Source: Paenibacillus oralis (lineage in GTDB: Bacteria > Bacillota > Bacilli > Paenibacillales > Paenibacillaceae). Taken from it: a stretch of DNA of 64,000 nt. The stretch covers positions 2,366,527 to 2,430,526 of the forward strand of contig NZ_RRCN01000001.1 in the NCBI RefSeq assembly GCF_003863965.1, read 5' to 3'. Under the pieces are notes generated by a model that was not told the DNA's origin, did no database searches, and saw only the letters and a program-made list of their open reading frames with translations. The translations under genes were made by a program, and so were the position numbers. Of this stretch, positions 24,591-33,184 are shown in pieces; positions within the stretch are counted from its first letter, which is position 1; each line of letters begins with the position of its first letter.

Positions 24591-26328
24591 CGCTTTCCCC
24601 TCCTTCCTGAATGGCGTGCAGCGCGGCGTATAACCCGCCGGCATCCAGCAATTGGTCATGCGTGCCCTGCTCGGCGATCCGGCCGTCCTCAAGCACGAGG
24701 ATATGGTCGGCATGTTTAACGGCGCTGATGCGATGGGCGATGATCACCGTCGTTTTGCCCTCGCGCGCCAAGCGCAGATTGGTCAGGATTTTCGTCTCGG
24801 TTACGGCGTCCACCGCGCTGACGCTGTCGTCCAGCAGCAGGATCGGGGCGTCCTTGATCAGCCCCCGCGCCAGGCTGGTGCGCTGGCGTTGCCCGCCCGA
24901 CAAGGTCAGCCCGCGTTCCCCCAGCTTAGTCTCGAACTTATCGGGAAAGGCGGCGATATTGTCGTGCAGATCGGCGAGCTTTGACGCCTCCACGACTTTT
25001 TTCAGATCCGAATTCCGGTCAAAAAAAGCGATGTTGTCGCGGATCGTCGTGCTGAACAGAAAGCCGTCCTGCGGCACGTAAGCGATCTGCGAGCGCAGGC
25101 TCTCCAGCGACAAGTCGAGGACGTCGGCGCCGCCGATAAACACCGTTCCCCGCGGCGGATCGTAAATCCGCAGCAGCAGCTTGACGAGCGTCGTTTTGCC
25201 GCTGCCCGTCCGGCCAACGATGCCCAAGGTCTGGCCCGGCTTCAAGCGAAGACGGATATCCGTAAGCGACGGTCTGGCCGCTTCGGGATACGAAAAGGTC
25301 AAATTCCGGATTTCGATGCTTAGCGGCCGGTCTTCGAGCTGCAGCGCCCCTTCGGCTTCGCGGATGTCCGGCTTTACGGCAAGCAGCCGGTTCAACCGGT
25401 CCAACGAGGCCCTGGAGCGCTGCATGGCATTGATGACGTTGCCGATCAAGCGCAGCGGGTTCATGATCATGCGCAAATAGAGCGTCAGCGCCACGAAATT
25501 GCCGAGCGACAGCTCGCCGCGCGTCACCAGCATGCCGCCGTAGGCGATGGCGATCGCCATCGACATCGCGCCGGTGAAGGGCAGCAGCACTTGAAACAAC
25601 GAGGTGATGCGGACCAAGGACAGCTGATTGCTTAATATCCGGTCGACGGTTTCGCCGAACCGGCGGTAGGCGGTGTCTTCGGCGGCGAAGCTTTTGGTCA
25701 CCTTGACGCCCTCAAACTGTTCTTCCGCCGATTCGGTCATGGCCGCCAGCGACTCCTGCACCTTTCGCGAGCGGTCGCGAATCAGCGGGCCGATGCGGAC
25801 GACCAGAAACGGGATGGCGATGAGCGGCAAAACGCTGACCACGATCAAAAGCGCCGGAATATCGCTCACCGCCATCATCACGATGACGGAAATCAGCAAA
25901 ACCGACGCATTGGTCATTTGATTTAATCCATTGGCGATCGATTCGCGCACGCCGGTCACGTCGTTCATCACGTAACTCAGCAGCTTGCCGATGCCGTTTT
26001 TGGAAAAGAAAGATTCGCTTAAGCGGGTAAAGTGCCCGAACAACTGCTGGCGGGCGCGGAATTCGAAGATCCGCCCAAGGCGATGGTTGATGTATTGGCC
26101 GATTCCAAAGCAGCCTCCATAAACGAGCGCGATCAAGGCGAGAACCGAGGCATGGTAAACGACGCCGTTTCTCGTCAAATTGCCGGTTTGCAGGTGATCG
26201 GTAAACTCCCCCAGCACTTTCGGGAAATACGAATACGTGATGTTGGCAACCGCCAGGAACCCGACGGCCGTCAGGTAAAACAGCAAATGCGATTTGATGT
26301 GGTGAAGCAGCAAAGTTTTTCCCCGCAC
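24580..26328 (-). CDS. ABC exporter half-transporter, YheI/BmrC-like
   Basis: A 582-aa half-transporter with six predicted membrane helices and a C-terminal ATPase. Walker A is GRTGSGKTT, the signature LSGGQRQRTSLARG is canonical, and Walker B reads ILLLDDSVSAVD, so the usual catalytic Glu is Asp. This is the same substitution seen in BmrC-type subunits. With the deviant signature of the partner encoded downstream, it predicts a non-hydrolysing ATP site. The start is a GTG at 26328 with GAGAGG about 13 nt upstream, so the exact start is uncertain. The protein is shorter than its partner and lacks its N-terminal extension. The pair probably exports drugs or lipids. Confidence 0.9.
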   Translation of the reverse strand: MRGKTLLLHHIKSHLLFYLTAVGFLAVANITYSYFPKVLGEFTDHLQTGNLTRNGVVYHASVLALIALVYGGCFGIGQYINHRLGRIFEFRARQQLFGHFTRLSESFFSKNGIGKLLSYVMNDVTGVRESIANGLNQMTNASVLLISVIVMMAVSDIPALLIVVSVLPLIAIPFLVVRIGPLIRDRSRKVQESLAAMTESAEEQFEGVKVTKSFAAEDTAYRRFGETVDRILSNQLSLVRITSLFQVLLPFTGAMSMAIAIAYGGMLVTRGELSLGNFVALTLYLRMIMNPLRLIGNVINAMQRSRASLDRLNRLLAVKPDIREAEGALQLEDRPLSIEIRNLTFSYPEAARPSLTDIRLRLKPGQTLGIVGRTGSGKTTLVKLLLRIYDPPRGTVFIGGADVLDLSLESLRSQIAYVPQDGFLFSTTIRDNIAFFDRNSDLKKVVEASKLADLHDNIAAFPDKFETKLGERGLTLSGGQRQRTSLARGLIKDAPILLLDDSVSAVDAVTETKILTNLRLAREGKTTVIIAHRISAVKHADHILVLEDGRIAEQGTHDQLLDAGGLYAALHAIQEGGESDAG

Positions 26329-26407
26329 GAAACATCCCGTCCTCTCCCTAGTATTAATGCCATTTTATCATACGGCAAAATGTCCCGGCCATAAAGCCGG
26401 CGCCCGC

Positions 26408-26453
26408 GCAAAAAGAAGAGGCGGCCCGGGTTTACCGGGCGCCTCCGGATAAA
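26408..26453 (-). terminator. Terminator of udk
   Basis: On the minus strand GGCGCCCGG-TAAA-CCCGGGCCGCC forms a GC-rich hairpin followed by TCTTCTTTTT. Its upstream arm overlaps the last codons of the uridine kinase gene. Confidence 0.75.
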
Positions 26454-27052
26454 TATTTTTCGGTCAGGATCGTCAGCATTTGGATGCCGACTTCGTTATG
26501 CCCGCCTTCGGGGATGATGAGGTCGGCGTATTTTTTGGACGGCTCGATGAAGGCTTCGTGCATCGGCTTTACGGTCGCGAGGTACTGCTGGTGGATGGAA
26601 TGGATCGAGCGGCCTCGTTCCTCGATATCCCGCAGCACGCGGCGGAGGATGCGGACGTCGGAATCGGTGTCCACGAACACTTTAATGTCGAGCAAGCCCC
26701 GCAGCTTTTCGTCATACAGCACGAACAGTCCCTCGACGATAACGATGTTGTTCGGCTGCAGCATGATCGTTTTGTCGGACCGGGTATGGATCGTGAAGTC
26801 GTACACCGGCGCGTAAGCGGCTTGTCCGTTTTTCAGAAGGGTGAGATGCTCCACAAGCAGTTCGTTGTCGAAGGCGAAAGGGTGGTCGTAGTTGGTCTTT
26901 TCCCGTTCGGACATCGTCAGATGGGTCTGATCTTTATAGTAATTATCCTGCGAGATGAACGTCACTTTATCCGTATCAAGCTGCTCTATAACCGAGCGGG
27001 CCACCGTGGTTTTACCGGAGCCGGTTCCGCCGGCGATACCTATAATCAGCAT
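26432..27052 (-). CDS. udk: Uridine kinase
   Basis: A 206-aa cytoplasmic enzyme phosphorylating uridine or cytidine to UMP or CMP in pyrimidine salvage. The P-loop GIAGGTGSGKTT is at residues 5-16. FISQDNYYKDQ, NYDHPFAFDNELL, PVYDFTIHTRSD and DIEERGRSIHSI are the family hallmarks, and FIEPSKKYADLIIPEGG closes the lid region. Length agrees with other bacterial Udk proteins. The ATG at 27052 gives the standard N-terminus; a TTG three codons upstream is closer to the GGAGGG site and cannot be ruled out. It is apparently monocistronic, divergent from the P-type ATPase gene. Confidence 0.95.
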   Translation of the reverse strand: MLIIGIAGGTGSGKTTVARSVIEQLDTDKVTFISQDNYYKDQTHLTMSEREKTNYDHPFAFDNELLVEHLTLLKNGQAAYAPVYDFTIHTRSDKTIMLQPNNIVIVEGLFVLYDEKLRGLLDIKVFVDTDSDVRILRRVLRDIEERGRSIHSIHQQYLATVKPMHEAFIEPSKKYADLIIPEGGHNEVGIQMLTILTEKYLSGGAR

Positions 27053-27280
27053 GCGCTTCAAATACCCTCCTAAATAATTTCCCGTTAACACATTCAAGTA
27101 TTGTAGCATAGCGCCGTGTTTTTTTCATCTTGATGCGGGCAATTGGCGCGCTTTTAAATCATGGCAAAATTGTGGCGGGATTCATTCAATTTCATGTGCG
27201 CACTCATAATTATGGATGGAACAGGTTTACAATAATGGTAGGGTCCATTTTGAATATATTCTGAATAAGAGGTGTTGCCG

Positions 27281-29911
27281 ATGTGGCATACAAAATCCCG
27301 GGAAGCCGTGCTGCGGGAGCTGCAGTCCGACCCGGCGCCGGGCTTGACAAGCGCGGAAGCCAAAGCCCGGTTAAGCAAGTACGGACCGAACAAGCTAAAG
27401 GGCAAACCAAAAAAAAGCATGTTGTCCCTCTTTTTGGCCCAGCTCAAAGATATGCTCATTTACGTTCTTCTGGGTGCTGCCGTAGTGACCTTGTTTGTCG
27501 GGGAATACATGGACGCGGTGATCATTCTGGCCGTCGTGCTCCTGAACGCGGTCATCGGCGTAATCCAGGAGCAAAAAGCGGAGAAAGCGATCGAAGCGCT
27601 GCAGCGGATGACGACGCCGCGGACGCTTGTCCGGCGGGACGGGGAAGTGAAGGAGGTCGACTCCGGGGAGGTTGTGCCCGGGGACATCGTCATCCTCGAT
27701 GCCGGGCGCTACATTCCGGCTGATCTGCGCCTGCTGGCGAGCGCCAACCTGCAGATCGAGGAATCGGCTTTGACCGGGGAATCCGTGCCGGCGGATAAAA
27801 ACGCCGACGATATCCACGAGGACCCGAAGATGCCGGTCGGCGACCTGACCAATATGGCGTTCATGTCGACGCTGGTCACCTACGGGCGCGGCGAAGGAGT
27901 CGTCGTGGCGACGGCCATGGACACGGAGATGGGCAAAATCGCCAAAATTCTCGATGAAGACACCCGGGAGCTCACGCCCTTGCAAAAAAAGCTGGAAGAG
28001 CTCGGCAAAATACTCGGTTACATCGCCATCGGCATCTGCGTGCTGATTTTCGTGATCGGGCTGATCCAAGGGCGCGACCTGTTCGAATTGTTTCTTACGG
28101 CGATCAGCCTGGCGGTGGCGGCGATTCCGGAAGGACTTCCGGCCATCGTGGCGATCGTGCTTGCGCTTGGCGTCACCCGCATGTCGCGGATTAACGCGAT
28201 CGTGAAGAAACTGCCGGCGGTCGAAACGCTAGGTTCCGTGAACATCATCTGCTCGGACAAAACGGGAACGCTGACGCAAAATAAAATGACGGTGGTCGAG
28301 TATTTTACCGCCACCCCTTTAAATGAAGAGCCGCCTTTGGAGTTGATCAAAACCTTCGTCCTCTGCTCCGACGCTACCTACGAGAACGGCCAGGGAACCG
28401 GCGATCCTACGGAAATCGCTCTGGTTGCCTACGGCGAACAGCATAATATTCAGAAGCGTTCGCTGGAAGCGGAATACAAAAGGTTGGACGAAAAGCCTTT
28501 CGATTCCGACCGCAAGCTGATGTCCACTTTAAATCAGACGCGGGAGGGCTACCGCATTCATACGAAGGGGGCGATCGACCAGCTTCTGCGGATTTCGGTT
28601 TCAGCCGTCGTCAAGGGGGAAGTGGTGCCGCTGACCGAGGAGCTGAAAGGCCAATACTTGCAGGCGGCGGAAAAAATGTCGGACAACGCGTTAAGGGTGC
28701 TTGGCGCAGCCTATAAGGACACGGACCGCCTGCTGTCCCCGGAGGAGATGGAACAGGATCTGACGATCCTCGGCTTTGTGGGCATGATCGATCCGCCGCG
28801 GACCGAAGTGAAGGACTCGATTCGGGAAGCGAAAATGGCCGGGATTACGCCGGTGATGATCACGGGCGATCACCGGAATACCGCAGTCGCCATCGCCAAA
28901 GAGTTGGAAATCGCCAGCTCGCTGGAGCAGAGCATGACGGGCGCGGAAATCGACGAGATGACGGACGAAGCGTTTGCCCGGAAAATTCAAAATGTCCGCG
29001 TGTTCGCCCGCGTGTCTCCCGAGCACAAGGTCAAGATCGTCAAAGCGTTTAAAGCCCAGGGAAATATCGTCTCGATGACGGGGGACGGGGTGAATGACGC
29101 GCCGTCCTTGAAAACCGCCGATATCGGGGTGGCCATGGGCATTACCGGTACCGACGTATCGAAGGGCGCCGCCGATATGATCCTGACGGACGATAACTTT
29201 ACGACGATCGTCCATGCGATCCGGGAAGGCCGGAATATTTATGCCAACATCCGCAAAACGGTGACGTTTCTATTGGCCTGCAACTTTGGGGAAGTCGTGG
29301 CGATTTTGGCTTCGATTCTCTTTTTCTGGCCGCTGCCTTTGTTGGCCACCCAGCTGCTCTGGGTCAATCTGGTGACGGACACGCTGCCGGCGATCGCACT
29401 GGGCGTGGATCCGGGTGAAGAAGATGTGATGAAACGCCAGCCGCGGGATCCGAAGGAGAGCTTCTTCGCCGGCGGTGCCGCAGTGCGGGCCGTAATCGGC
29501 GGCCTGCTGATCGGGGCGCTGACGCTGGTTGCTTTTTACGTGGGCCTTCGCGAATACGGATATGGACTAAGGTCGGAAAATATTCCCGCAGACGTGATGG
29601 TCTATGCGCGGACGATGGCGTTTGTCGTACTGGCGGCTTCGCAGCTGTTTTACTCTTTTTCGAAGCGCAGCACCACGAAGTCGATTTTTACCGTTGGCCT
29701 GTTCTCCAACAAGCTGTTGGTCGGGGCGGTCCTCGTGGGTTTGGTTTTACAGTTCGTTTCCATCACGGTTCCGTTTTTGGCCGCCGCCTTCAAAGTGCAG
29801 AACCTGAGTTTGGCGGATTGGGCCATCGTCATTGGGCTGGCGCTGATCCCGCTGCTGCTGAGCGAGGTGATCAAAGTATTCACGCGCATGGCGAAACCTA
29901 AGGAAGCTTAG
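27281..29911 (+). CDS. Calcium-type P-type ATPase
   Basis: An 876-aa cation pump of the P2A (SERCA/PMR1-like) group. Actuator motif ALTGESVP, phosphorylation motif SDKTGTLT (Asp326), nucleotide-domain KGAIDQLL and hinge MTGDGVNDAPSLK are all intact. Ca2+-site features are present: AIPEGLPAIV in M4 and NLVTDTLPAIALG in M6, so Ca2+ export is the best guess, with Mn2+ possible. The N-terminal cation ATPase domain starts HTKSREAVLREL. The ATG at 27281 follows AGAGGTG with 7-nt spacing. It has its own terminator. Relatives such as YloB are expressed in sporulation, but nothing here shows that. Confidence 0.93.
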   Translation: MWHTKSREAVLRELQSDPAPGLTSAEAKARLSKYGPNKLKGKPKKSMLSLFLAQLKDMLIYVLLGAAVVTLFVGEYMDAVIILAVVLLNAVIGVIQEQKAEKAIEALQRMTTPRTLVRRDGEVKEVDSGEVVPGDIVILDAGRYIPADLRLLASANLQIEESALTGESVPADKNADDIHEDPKMPVGDLTNMAFMSTLVTYGRGEGVVVATAMDTEMGKIAKILDEDTRELTPLQKKLEELGKILGYIAIGICVLIFVIGLIQGRDLFELFLTAISLAVAAIPEGLPAIVAIVLALGVTRMSRINAIVKKLPAVETLGSVNIICSDKTGTLTQNKMTVVEYFTATPLNEEPPLELIKTFVLCSDATYENGQGTGDPTEIALVAYGEQHNIQKRSLEAEYKRLDEKPFDSDRKLMSTLNQTREGYRIHTKGAIDQLLRISVSAVVKGEVVPLTEELKGQYLQAAEKMSDNALRVLGAAYKDTDRLLSPEEMEQDLTILGFVGMIDPPRTEVKDSIREAKMAGITPVMITGDHRNTAVAIAKELEIASSLEQSMTGAEIDEMTDEAFARKIQNVRVFARVSPEHKVKIVKAFKAQGNIVSMTGDGVNDAPSLKTADIGVAMGITGTDVSKGAADMILTDDNFTTIVHAIREGRNIYANIRKTVTFLLACNFGEVVAILASILFFWPLPLLATQLLWVNLVTDTLPAIALGVDPGEEDVMKRQPRDPKESFFAGGAAVRAVIGGLLIGALTLVAFYVGLREYGYGLRSENIPADVMVYARTMAFVVLAASQLFYSFSKRSTTKSIFTVGLFSNKLLVGAVLVGLVLQFVSITVPFLAAAFKVQNLSLADWAIVIGLALIPLLLSEVIKVFTRMAKPKEA

Positions 29912-29964
29912 CCCTCTATAATAGAACAAATTCCGAAAACGTGTATAACCCCTCAAACGTGCAT

Positions 29965-30008
29965 AACCCCTCTATTTGGAGAAGTGTTTTTCCAAGGAGG
30001 GGTTTTTA
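29965..30008 (+). terminator. Terminator of P-type ATPase gene
   Basis: AACCCCTC pairs with GAGGGGTT, with an inner TTGGA/TCCAA stem, and is followed by TTTTT. An 18-bp direct repeat (GTGTATAACCCCTCAAAC, GTGCATAACCCCTCTATT) starts just upstream and covers its left arm. Confidence 0.8.
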
Positions 30009-30715
30009 TTTGTGGCACGGTGTCTCCGGTTGGGCATAAAGAACTATATGTTTTGCAGATTCCTCTCTCGTTCCAGATTCCTACTTCCGATATATAAATA
30101 AGACACGAGATACAGGAAAAGGGAATCGGATTGGACAAGAGCATTGCATTAAGGCCCATTTTAACGGTTACCACGGTGCCTATTTAGCTAAAAATCGGCT
30201 ATTTGGGCTCAGATTAGATCAGATAACAACGCTCACAACCGTTAAAATTTCGAAAGGGTCTTTTTTCGCAAAATAGCGACGGATACAACCGTTAGATTTC
30301 CGGCGTGATCTCAAATGGAATAGGGGCAGAGTGTACCGGAGATTATGTTTGCTTCTTTAGTTTTCGTAGATACCAGTGTCTTAGATAGTATTGTTAATAA
30401 ATCTAAGGAATTATTTAGAAAAGAACTAAACAAACACAAGTAGTATGATTGTTCTTATTGGCTCGCCTGTTGTTTATATATAGGTGGGGTATACAAACTT
30501 TCAAAGGCTTATTCCAACTTAAACAGCGAGGAGGAATGAGCTTTTTTACAAGCCCAGGATATCCACATCATTTGGAATCGAAGGGTCGGAAAAATAAACG
30601 ACTTGTCTCCCGATAATCACTTAAGATTTTGAGTTGGGATAAACAAAATTCTGAGTTGAACAACTCATAACTCAACTTTTGCAGAACGAAAACGGTTAAT
30701 AAGTGAGGTGAGAAA
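30009..30715. other. AT-rich intergenic region at start of accessory island
   Basis: No secure gene is found. The left part holds repeat family B copy 2 (30162-30294). To its right the base composition becomes AT-rich. A 32-codon frame at 30345-30443 (starting MFASLVFVDTSVLDS) has GGAG only 3 nt before its ATG and is doubtful. A further open stretch around 30484-30616 has no usable start. Both may be remnants. Confidence 0.4.
30162..30294. repeat. Dispersed intergenic repeat, family B, copy 2
   Basis: A TAACGGTTACCA box at 30162 faces CAACCGTTA boxes at 30236 and 30286. The spacer text (CTATTT, AACAACGCTCACAACCGTTA, TTTTTTCGC..AAATAGC) matches copy 1 at 9371-9554, with one internal box missing. 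Confidence 0.65.
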
Positions 30716-30787
30716 GTGAATCGAGAGGAAGAAATAGCTATTATCTTAAAATTAGCGATTGAAGATTTATCTAAAGAAGAAAGCTGA
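30716..30787 (+). CDS. Possible 23-aa small protein
   Basis: A GTG-started frame (begins NREEEIAIILKLAIED, ends SKEES) has a good GAGGTG site 5 nt upstream and lies 29 nt before the next membrane protein gene. It would form a short acidic amphipathic helix. It could be a leader, a small protein or the remnant of a larger gene. Confidence 0.3.
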   Translation: MNREEEIAIILKLAIEDLSKEES

Positions 30788-30816
30788 AGCTCTCTACAAT
30801 CCAAAGGGGGTCAAAT

Positions 30817-31206
30817 ATGCATGTATGGTTACGGCTTCTGCTAATAATGCTAATTATTTTTAGTGCCTTATCATTTGTTTGGTTTCTTCTAGGTTCTACG
30901 GCATATTTTCAACGAGGGATGGATATTAAAGGAACTACCTATTTGTGGGGGGCAGGTATTCCAGTTCTATTGTTCGCTATATTATTTACTACACTACTTA
31001 TCAAAGGATGGGCTCCAACGAGTGGAGTAGACTATGCTGGAATTTGTGTAGGGCTAGTATCAACAAGACTAATTTCTGCTGCTCTGATTCAAAGCGTTAA
31101 CACCCACGGTTGGGCAAACGAAAAGATAAGAAGTGACTCATTAAAAATTACAGCTGATGAAAGATATGAATATCAAATTGGGTTCAACCTAATCATCAGT
31201 GCTTGA
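30817..31206 (+). CDS. Small membrane protein of unknown function
   Basis: A 129-aa protein with three likely membrane helices: WLRLLLIMLIIFSALSFVWFL near the start, YLWGAGIPVLLFAILFTTLL, and a weaker one around residue 75. The C-terminal 30 residues are polar. AAGGGGGT lies 5 nt before the ATG. I do not recognise the family. It sits in the AT-rich island next to immunity-like and broken genes, so it may be a remnant of a toxin-immunity or prophage-related set, but no direct evidence supports a role. Confidence 0.6.
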   Translation: MHVWLRLLLIMLIIFSALSFVWFLLGSTAYFQRGMDIKGTTYLWGAGIPVLLFAILFTTLLIKGWAPTSGVDYAGICVGLVSTRLISAALIQSVNTHGWANEKIRSDSLKITADERYEYQIGFNLIISA

Positions 31207-31258
31207 CAGTCAAGCCGACAACAGACCGTGGCCTGGAGCGAGACTCGCTATCCGGAGG

Positions 31259-31325
31259 CTTTGCACGATTATCCCGTTTGCTCATGTGACTTGGCTTTCT
31301 GAACCAAAGGGATAATCGTGCAAAG
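31259..31325. repeat. 17-bp perfect inverted repeat
   Basis: CTTTGCACGATTATCCC (31259-31275) and its exact complement (31309-31325) are separated by 33 bp. The right arm runs into a doubtful reading frame. No T-run follows on the plus strand. It could be a hairpin RNA, a small mobile-element footprint or a recombination site. Confidence 0.7.
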
Positions 31326-31609
31326 TGGTTTGGAGAGACACCCCCCCATCTCCGTCATCATTTATTTTGTCAAGCACTGATTTTCGTCTTGAGCCTCAAA
31401 TTGAATTGATTAATTTATTTCAAAGAAACAGTAGTACACGACTCCATCAGACACGTAAGATTGTGGGGCTTAGGGTTAGTGAGGTTAATCACTGGGTGAA
31501 ACTTGAACCAACGGACCATTCATCCCAGTATATTCTGTATACTACAAAAGATCTTAGCATACCTGAAGAGAAGCTTATAATCGACATCACTGCAGGAACA
31601 GTCGAGTAG
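31325..31609 (+). pseudogene. Orphan 94-codon frame, probable gene remnant
   Basis: The frame starts with a GTG right at the end of an inverted repeat and has no ribosome site. The protein-like part runs from about RLEPQIELINLFQRN to IIDITAGTVE at the C-terminus. A terminator follows at 31633. This suggests the 3' end of a former gene whose 5' part has been lost. Family not recognised. Confidence 0.35.
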
Positions 31610-31632
31610 GGCGAATTAAGCAAAATTATTCT

Positions 31633-31668
31633 AACCACAGGCGTCCCCTCCGCTTGTGGTTCTTTTTT
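31633..31668 (+). terminator. Terminator in accessory island
   Basis: AACCACA-GGCG..CGCT-TGTGGTT hairpin followed by CTTTTTTT, 24 nt after the stop of the orphan frame ending at 31609. Confidence 0.75.
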
Positions 31669-31699
31669 TCTCGTAAAATTGAAAGGAAGGTTGGAAAAA

Positions 31700-31931
31700 A
31701 TGTCTCAAGAGCTTGTATTGGATGAAGCCCTGTTTGCAGAAATTACTCATATAGATGCACAATATGACCGTTTGAGCATGAGCAATCACCTCAAGCATAA
31801 AAGTAGATGCCGATGCCTTAGTTGATCATCTGCAAAAGATAAAGGACGTGGATCGGATTAAATGCCTGACGATAGACTATAATTCAAAACTCAGGAGAAG
31901 TGCTGATATACTTAAAGGGAGAAAATGGTGA
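31700..31931 (+). pseudogene. Frameshifted small protein gene (about 76 codons)
   Basis: A good start (GGAAGG, then ATG) opens MSQELVLDEALFAEI and continues to SNHLKHK, after which the frame hits an early stop. Removing one A from the run at 31799-31802 restores a frame reading VDADALVDHLQKIKDVD and ending ADILKGRKW at a TGA (31929-31931). The single-base slip in an A-run therefore splits a small helical protein. Small proteins of similar style precede LXG-type toxins in type VII effector operons, but I cannot assign this one to a family. The immunity-like DUF4279 gene follows. Confidence 0.5.
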
Positions 31932-31958
31932 AGGGTTTTTGACAGGCATATTTTTGAA

Positions 31959-32366
31959 ATGAGGTGTAATGTGGAAGAAACTTCAATAATGGTTGCTTTT
32001 TCGGTAATGGGTCTATTTAATCCTAATGAATTAACGAAAAGTTTACTCGTTACTCCGACGGGTTATTTCAGAAAAGGTGAAAAATTAAATGGTACACATT
32101 TCAGGAAAGAGGATGGTTGGTTTTTAAGAACAAAACTTACAGCGTCCCTTGATATTAATAATCAGCTTAGTGAACTTTTATCTGTATTAAAAAGCAAAAA
32201 GTCAGAACTGTGCAAATTTAAAGAAAATAACGATGTATCGTATCAGTTTAACACTGCGATTTATATTGAACAAAAACAAACTCCGGCGATCTACCTTGAA
32301 GCTGATATTATTAATTTTGCCAACACCATAGGAGCTGAGTTTGATTTCGACTTGTATGTTAACTAG
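31959..32366 (+). CDS. DUF4279-family protein, immunity-like
   Basis: A 135-aa soluble protein. The pattern MVAFSVMGLFNPNELTKSLL, TPTGYFRKGEKLNG, a central WFLRTKLTAS strand, and the end AIYLEADIINFANTIGAEFD fits DUF4279. Members of this family often lie in polymorphic toxin or type VII effector loci, where they are suspected immunity proteins. Here no toxin gene is present next to it, so it is an orphan. The start is uncertain: ATG 31959 has no clear site, while a GTG at 31971 has GAGGTG 4 nt upstream. It is followed by a terminator. Confidence 0.65.
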   Translation: MRCNVEETSIMVAFSVMGLFNPNELTKSLLVTPTGYFRKGEKLNGTHFRKEDGWFLRTKLTASLDINNQLSELLSVLKSKKSELCKFKENNDVSYQFNTAIYIEQKQTPAIYLEADIINFANTIGAEFDFDLYVN

Positions 32367-32434
32367 CCTGCTCCGAAGAGCAAAGAAAAAAAGAAATAGT
32401 AAATTTTAATTTAAACTGAACTTGATTTATTTTG

Positions 32435-32458
32435 GCTGGCAGCAATGCCAGCCTTTTG
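32435..32458 (+). terminator. Terminator after DUF4279 gene
   Basis: A perfect 8-bp stem GGCTGGCA-GCAA-TGCCAGCC is followed by TTTT. Confidence 0.85.
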
Positions 32459-32523
32459 TATAAGTAAGTCCTCAGTTCGACCGGGAGTTCAGGAAAGTTA
32501 AGTAGCTAAGAAGGAGCTAGTAG

Positions 32524-32673
32524 TGTATTGGAATCATACACGACCTAAGCGCCAGCCTGTGGCCCCATGTTGATCAAGGTACAGGAGAGGGTCAATATTA
32601 CAAGCTTAACATCCACGGCGATGTTGTATGTCTGACCGACAGCCAAGGTATTCTGTTGGGTAAATCCAATTGA
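32524..32673 (+). pseudogene. C-terminal remnant of an unidentified gene
   Basis: An open stretch without a proper start reads HDLSASLWPHVDQGTGEGQ, then YYKLNIHGDVVCLTDSQG, and ends at a TGA (32671). It looks like the end of a larger protein rather than random sequence and abuts the ribosome site of the following small membrane protein. Being next to an orphan immunity-like gene, it could be the tail of a lost secreted toxin, but this is a guess. Confidence 0.35.
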
Positions 32674-32687
32674 TCAAGGAGAAATCG

Positions 32688-32978
32688 ATGTCTCAACAAA
32701 AAGTAATGAGATGGATATTCAGTATTCTTCTAATCGCTGGCACAGGTATAATTGCGGTTGTCATTTATTTTGGAGTAAATGGAACACCATGGGGGAAAAA
32801 ATCGTTTGGCTTGACGGTCGAAGAATATCTCAACAGCAAAGATCCTAACATCAAGATTATAAGTCAAGAAGTGCGTTACAGTGTTGTAGATATGAGGTAT
32901 CACTCCACAGTATGTACAGAATCTGGGGAAAAGTTTGAGGTGTCTATTGGTTATAACAATGAATTAGAGGATAATTAG
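32688..32978 (+). CDS. Small membrane-anchored protein, YfjL/DUF3139-like
   Basis: A 96-aa protein with one N-terminal membrane helix (WIFSILLIAGTGIIAVVIYFG) and an extracytoplasmic part containing GVNGTPWGKKSFGLTVEEYL and YSVVDMRYHSTVCTESG. This arrangement (NGxPWGK, then a YL helix and two strands) is seen in YfjL- and DUF3139-type small proteins, whose function is unknown. The ATG at 32688 has AAGGAG 6 nt upstream. Some relatives accompany toxin-immunity genes, so it may belong to the same decayed set. Confidence 0.55.
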   Translation: MSQQKVMRWIFSILLIAGTGIIAVVIYFGVNGTPWGKKSFGLTVEEYLNSKDPNIKIISQEVRYSVVDMRYHSTVCTESGEKFEVSIGYNNELEDN

Positions 32979-33184
32979 AAATATGTCGCAAACGTAATAT
33001 ATCAGATCATTGGCAAGAAAAATTCCCAACCCGTCTTTTAACCCTGACACGCTGTTGTCAGTGAGTGTGTACACGACCCTCTATGTAACATATGGTGGAT
33101 ACATTAAAGGCTAGAAGAACTTGATTGCGAGGAAATGTCCCAATGTGCTAGACAAAAAGAATATATCGAAGCCATGAAATATGT

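Noticed and set aside
30484-30616. Open stretch ending GRKNKRLVSR-stop as a toxin tail
   Set aside because: No start, no family signal, and the GGAGG lies directly on the only ATG; too weak to call a gene.
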